Assembly (NCBI GenBank): GCA_900239685.1
Contig: OENT01000024.1
Span: forward strand, 129,492-193,491
Source: Rotaria macrura
Lineage: Eukaryota > Rotifera > Eurotatoria > Philodinida > Philodinidae
Direction of reading: 5' to 3'
DNA length: 64,000 bases
Program-made: the position numbers and the translations under genes
The notes under the pieces: model-generated
What the model was told of the DNA's origin: nothing
Database searches by the model: none
What the model saw: the letters and a program-made list of their open reading frames with translations, nothing else
In this document: positions 62,208 through 64,000 of the stretch, one piece after another
Layout of the letters: every line of letters starts with the position of its first letter
How positions within the stretch are numbered: position 1 is the stretch's first letter

Positions 62208-64000
62208 TTAAAAATCATCTTCATCATCAGCCATTTCTTTTGCATATTCTAATTCTTCTTGTTCACGTTCTCGCCGTTCCTAGAAAACAAAAATTAAAGA
62301 AATATAACCAGCAGGTTAACACTGAACTATAACACATATAATTGTAATATCGTTCTTACTTGAGCTGTTTCTAAGTCTTCATTATACTTTTTTGGTGGAT
62401 ACCGCATGGCTTTAACTGCTTCATTATGAACTTTAAGACAGAATTCGATACGTTGATGGAATGCATTCATTGGTTCACGTGTTGTATAAACATCTATGAT
62501 TTCACGCGATTGTACGTAACCTTGTTCATGATCAATGCTTGCTTCTATCACTCCATCGCGAATAGCCTGAAAATTTTCAAAAGTGATTGCACGTATTAGT
62601 GAAAGAATTTCAACATCTGTTTGTAAAAAATTGTGAGATCAATTTTATTGATTTCGTTTGCTGTCAAGTGTTAACTAAAGAAATATGAAGTAGAAAGAAG
62701 TCGTCTATTTTAAGAACAATTTTTGAAGAGCATCGACTGTTAAATCATACTTAGATGTGTTATCAATTCTGTGATAAATGATTTCAACGATGGATAATTC
62801 GTGAAAAGATGATACCTTTTGTTTAATCGTTTGATCAAAATTTAGTTCAAAAGAAGTGATATTTTAAAGACAAGTATTTAGTAATGATTAGACGTAACAC
62901 TTTAATCTTTATGAATATAGAAACGCTAGGTTTATCATAGAAGTAGGAACAAAATTCAAAATTTTAAGTTCATTAGTGAATTTAGATTGGACTGACTTCT
63001 TTGTTTCATGTCCCATATATAAAAATATCACATTCCTCTTTCAATAGTCTTAGAAATATACGTGAAATTTTCTTCTGGTGGACAAGAGAAATATCAATAT
63101 TTCCCTCTGTATTTATTATCATTGATCCAAACAATTCCTAAATACAGTTATAAATCTAGGTTTCAACCTATCTATCGATCAAATTTCATATAACAAAATT
63201 TTTCGAACTTTAATCATACACTGAAAGCGTATGTAGTAAAACTAGCTCTATGATGTTCTTTTCATTCTTAGGCTTAACATTTTTATATTGTCTCAAACGA
63301 TGTACGAATTATTTTAACACTTACTTTAGCTACAATATATTCAGCATCTTCAGGTGAATCAAGTTGTAATTTTTGAGCAACATCAGAAAATGATATTTTA
63401 GCATAAGATAAACTGATCATTTTAATGCCTGTCTTGATAACATTATGTCGTAATCTAATAGAAAATGCACAAGTTAATCGTTTCTTTTTCAAATATAATA
63501 ACTAACCGAATAATAAGTGACCAGGTTTTTTCTTGTTGAAATCGATCAGAAAACGTTTCAAGAACTTCTTTAAATCGACTCAAGTCACCAGCACGAACAG
63601 CTAGAAAAACATGTAAACACTCTATAAAAATCAACAAACACCATACTTGCATACCTAATGTTAATTGATAGTATGGATCTAATGAACGTTTAAGTTGAGG
63701 ATTTTTAAATGTTGCCTTATCAGGAATATCTCCCAATAATAATTCAACCGTCACAAGAAATTTATGCGCCTAAAACAAGAATTTGAAAAAGTGAGATCGT
63801 ATTTTTATTCTTATGTTAAACTCGTTTGACTTACATTCTGTCGAAAACCAACAGCTGTTTGTTGCGGTGCTTTTCGAATTGCTGTTAATAGATGTTGATG
63901 AGCTTTCGTATACTCTAATTGCATTGCACGTATTCGACCTAGAAATATTGAACTAGTCATGTTTCTTTTGTTTACTACCTACATCAAAACTTTACCAAGA
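62208..64000 (-). CDS. PSMD3: 26S proteasome regulatory subunit Rpn3 (PSMD3), 5' end outside the window
   Basis: A PCI-domain scaffold subunit of the 19S lid of the proteasome. At least six exons are visible; the C-terminal exon is 62208-62280 ([20 protein letters not shown], then DDF). The next contains [18 protein letters not shown] and STREP-like [13 protein letters not shown] (about 62359-62569). Then come the winged-helix part of the PCI domain ([20 protein letters not shown]), [41 protein letters not shown], and [15 protein letters not shown]. One intron of about 750 bp (62570-63324) is long for this gene. The gene runs off the right edge, so the N-terminus and start are not seen. No break in the visible part. 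Confidence 0.93.

Overview
The window looks like nuclear DNA from a small invertebrate animal. It is strongly AT-rich, genes are split by many short GT-AG introns (mostly 50-100 bp), and every recognisable protein with a clear family is metazoan: a calcium-channel alpha2-delta subunit, MADD/Rab3-GEF, a BSX homeobox protein, SPICE1 and an annexin. Compact genes, near-identical inverted arms and two genes with a bacterial or fungal flavour would suit a bdelloid rotifer, but that placement is an inference. There are no bacterial operons, and I saw no CRISPR array and no convincing tRNA or rRNA gene.

Layout. 1-3185 is non-coding. 3186-12739 (-) is an alpha2-delta subunit of voltage-gated calcium channels, with one very long intron. 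13428-16192 (-) is a copper amine oxidase without a signal peptide. About 17.2-20.6 kb is a long inverted repeat: its inner arms are almost identical, and one arm carries a hAT-like insertion that is absent from the other. 23654-24246 (+) is a small secreted, stanniocalcin-like protein. 25425-25825 (-) is a neuropeptide-type precursor. 27104-35939 (-) is MADD/Rab3-GEF. 36589-37140 (-) is the complex I subunit NDUFB8, 37352-37809 (-) is RBX1, and 38295-39035 (+) is an intronless short-chain dehydrogenase. 41374-41793 (+) may encode a small membrane protein.

The most unusual gene is at 43405-49752 (-). Twenty exons join in frame into one 1,059-residue protein. It begins with a chitobiase-C-terminal-like domain resembling the start of DZANK1, continues through a proline-rich linker, and ends in two complete annexin cores (eight repeats). 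It stands head to head, 254 bp apart, with a SPICE1-like centriole gene (50007-52762, +). DZANK1 relatives are linked to basal bodies, so the pair may share a promoter and a ciliary/centriolar theme (inference).

The right part holds a BSX-type homeobox gene (55328-56579, +) whose homeodomain is split by two introns around an 11-nt microexon, a serine-rich secreted protein (56870-57483, -), a 1,176-bp hAT-like element with 8-bp target duplications (60276-61451), and the 3' part of the 26S proteasome subunit gene PSMD3 (62208 to the edge, -).

Exon joins were worked out by hand from splice sites and reading phase. Families were recognised from motifs, without database searches.
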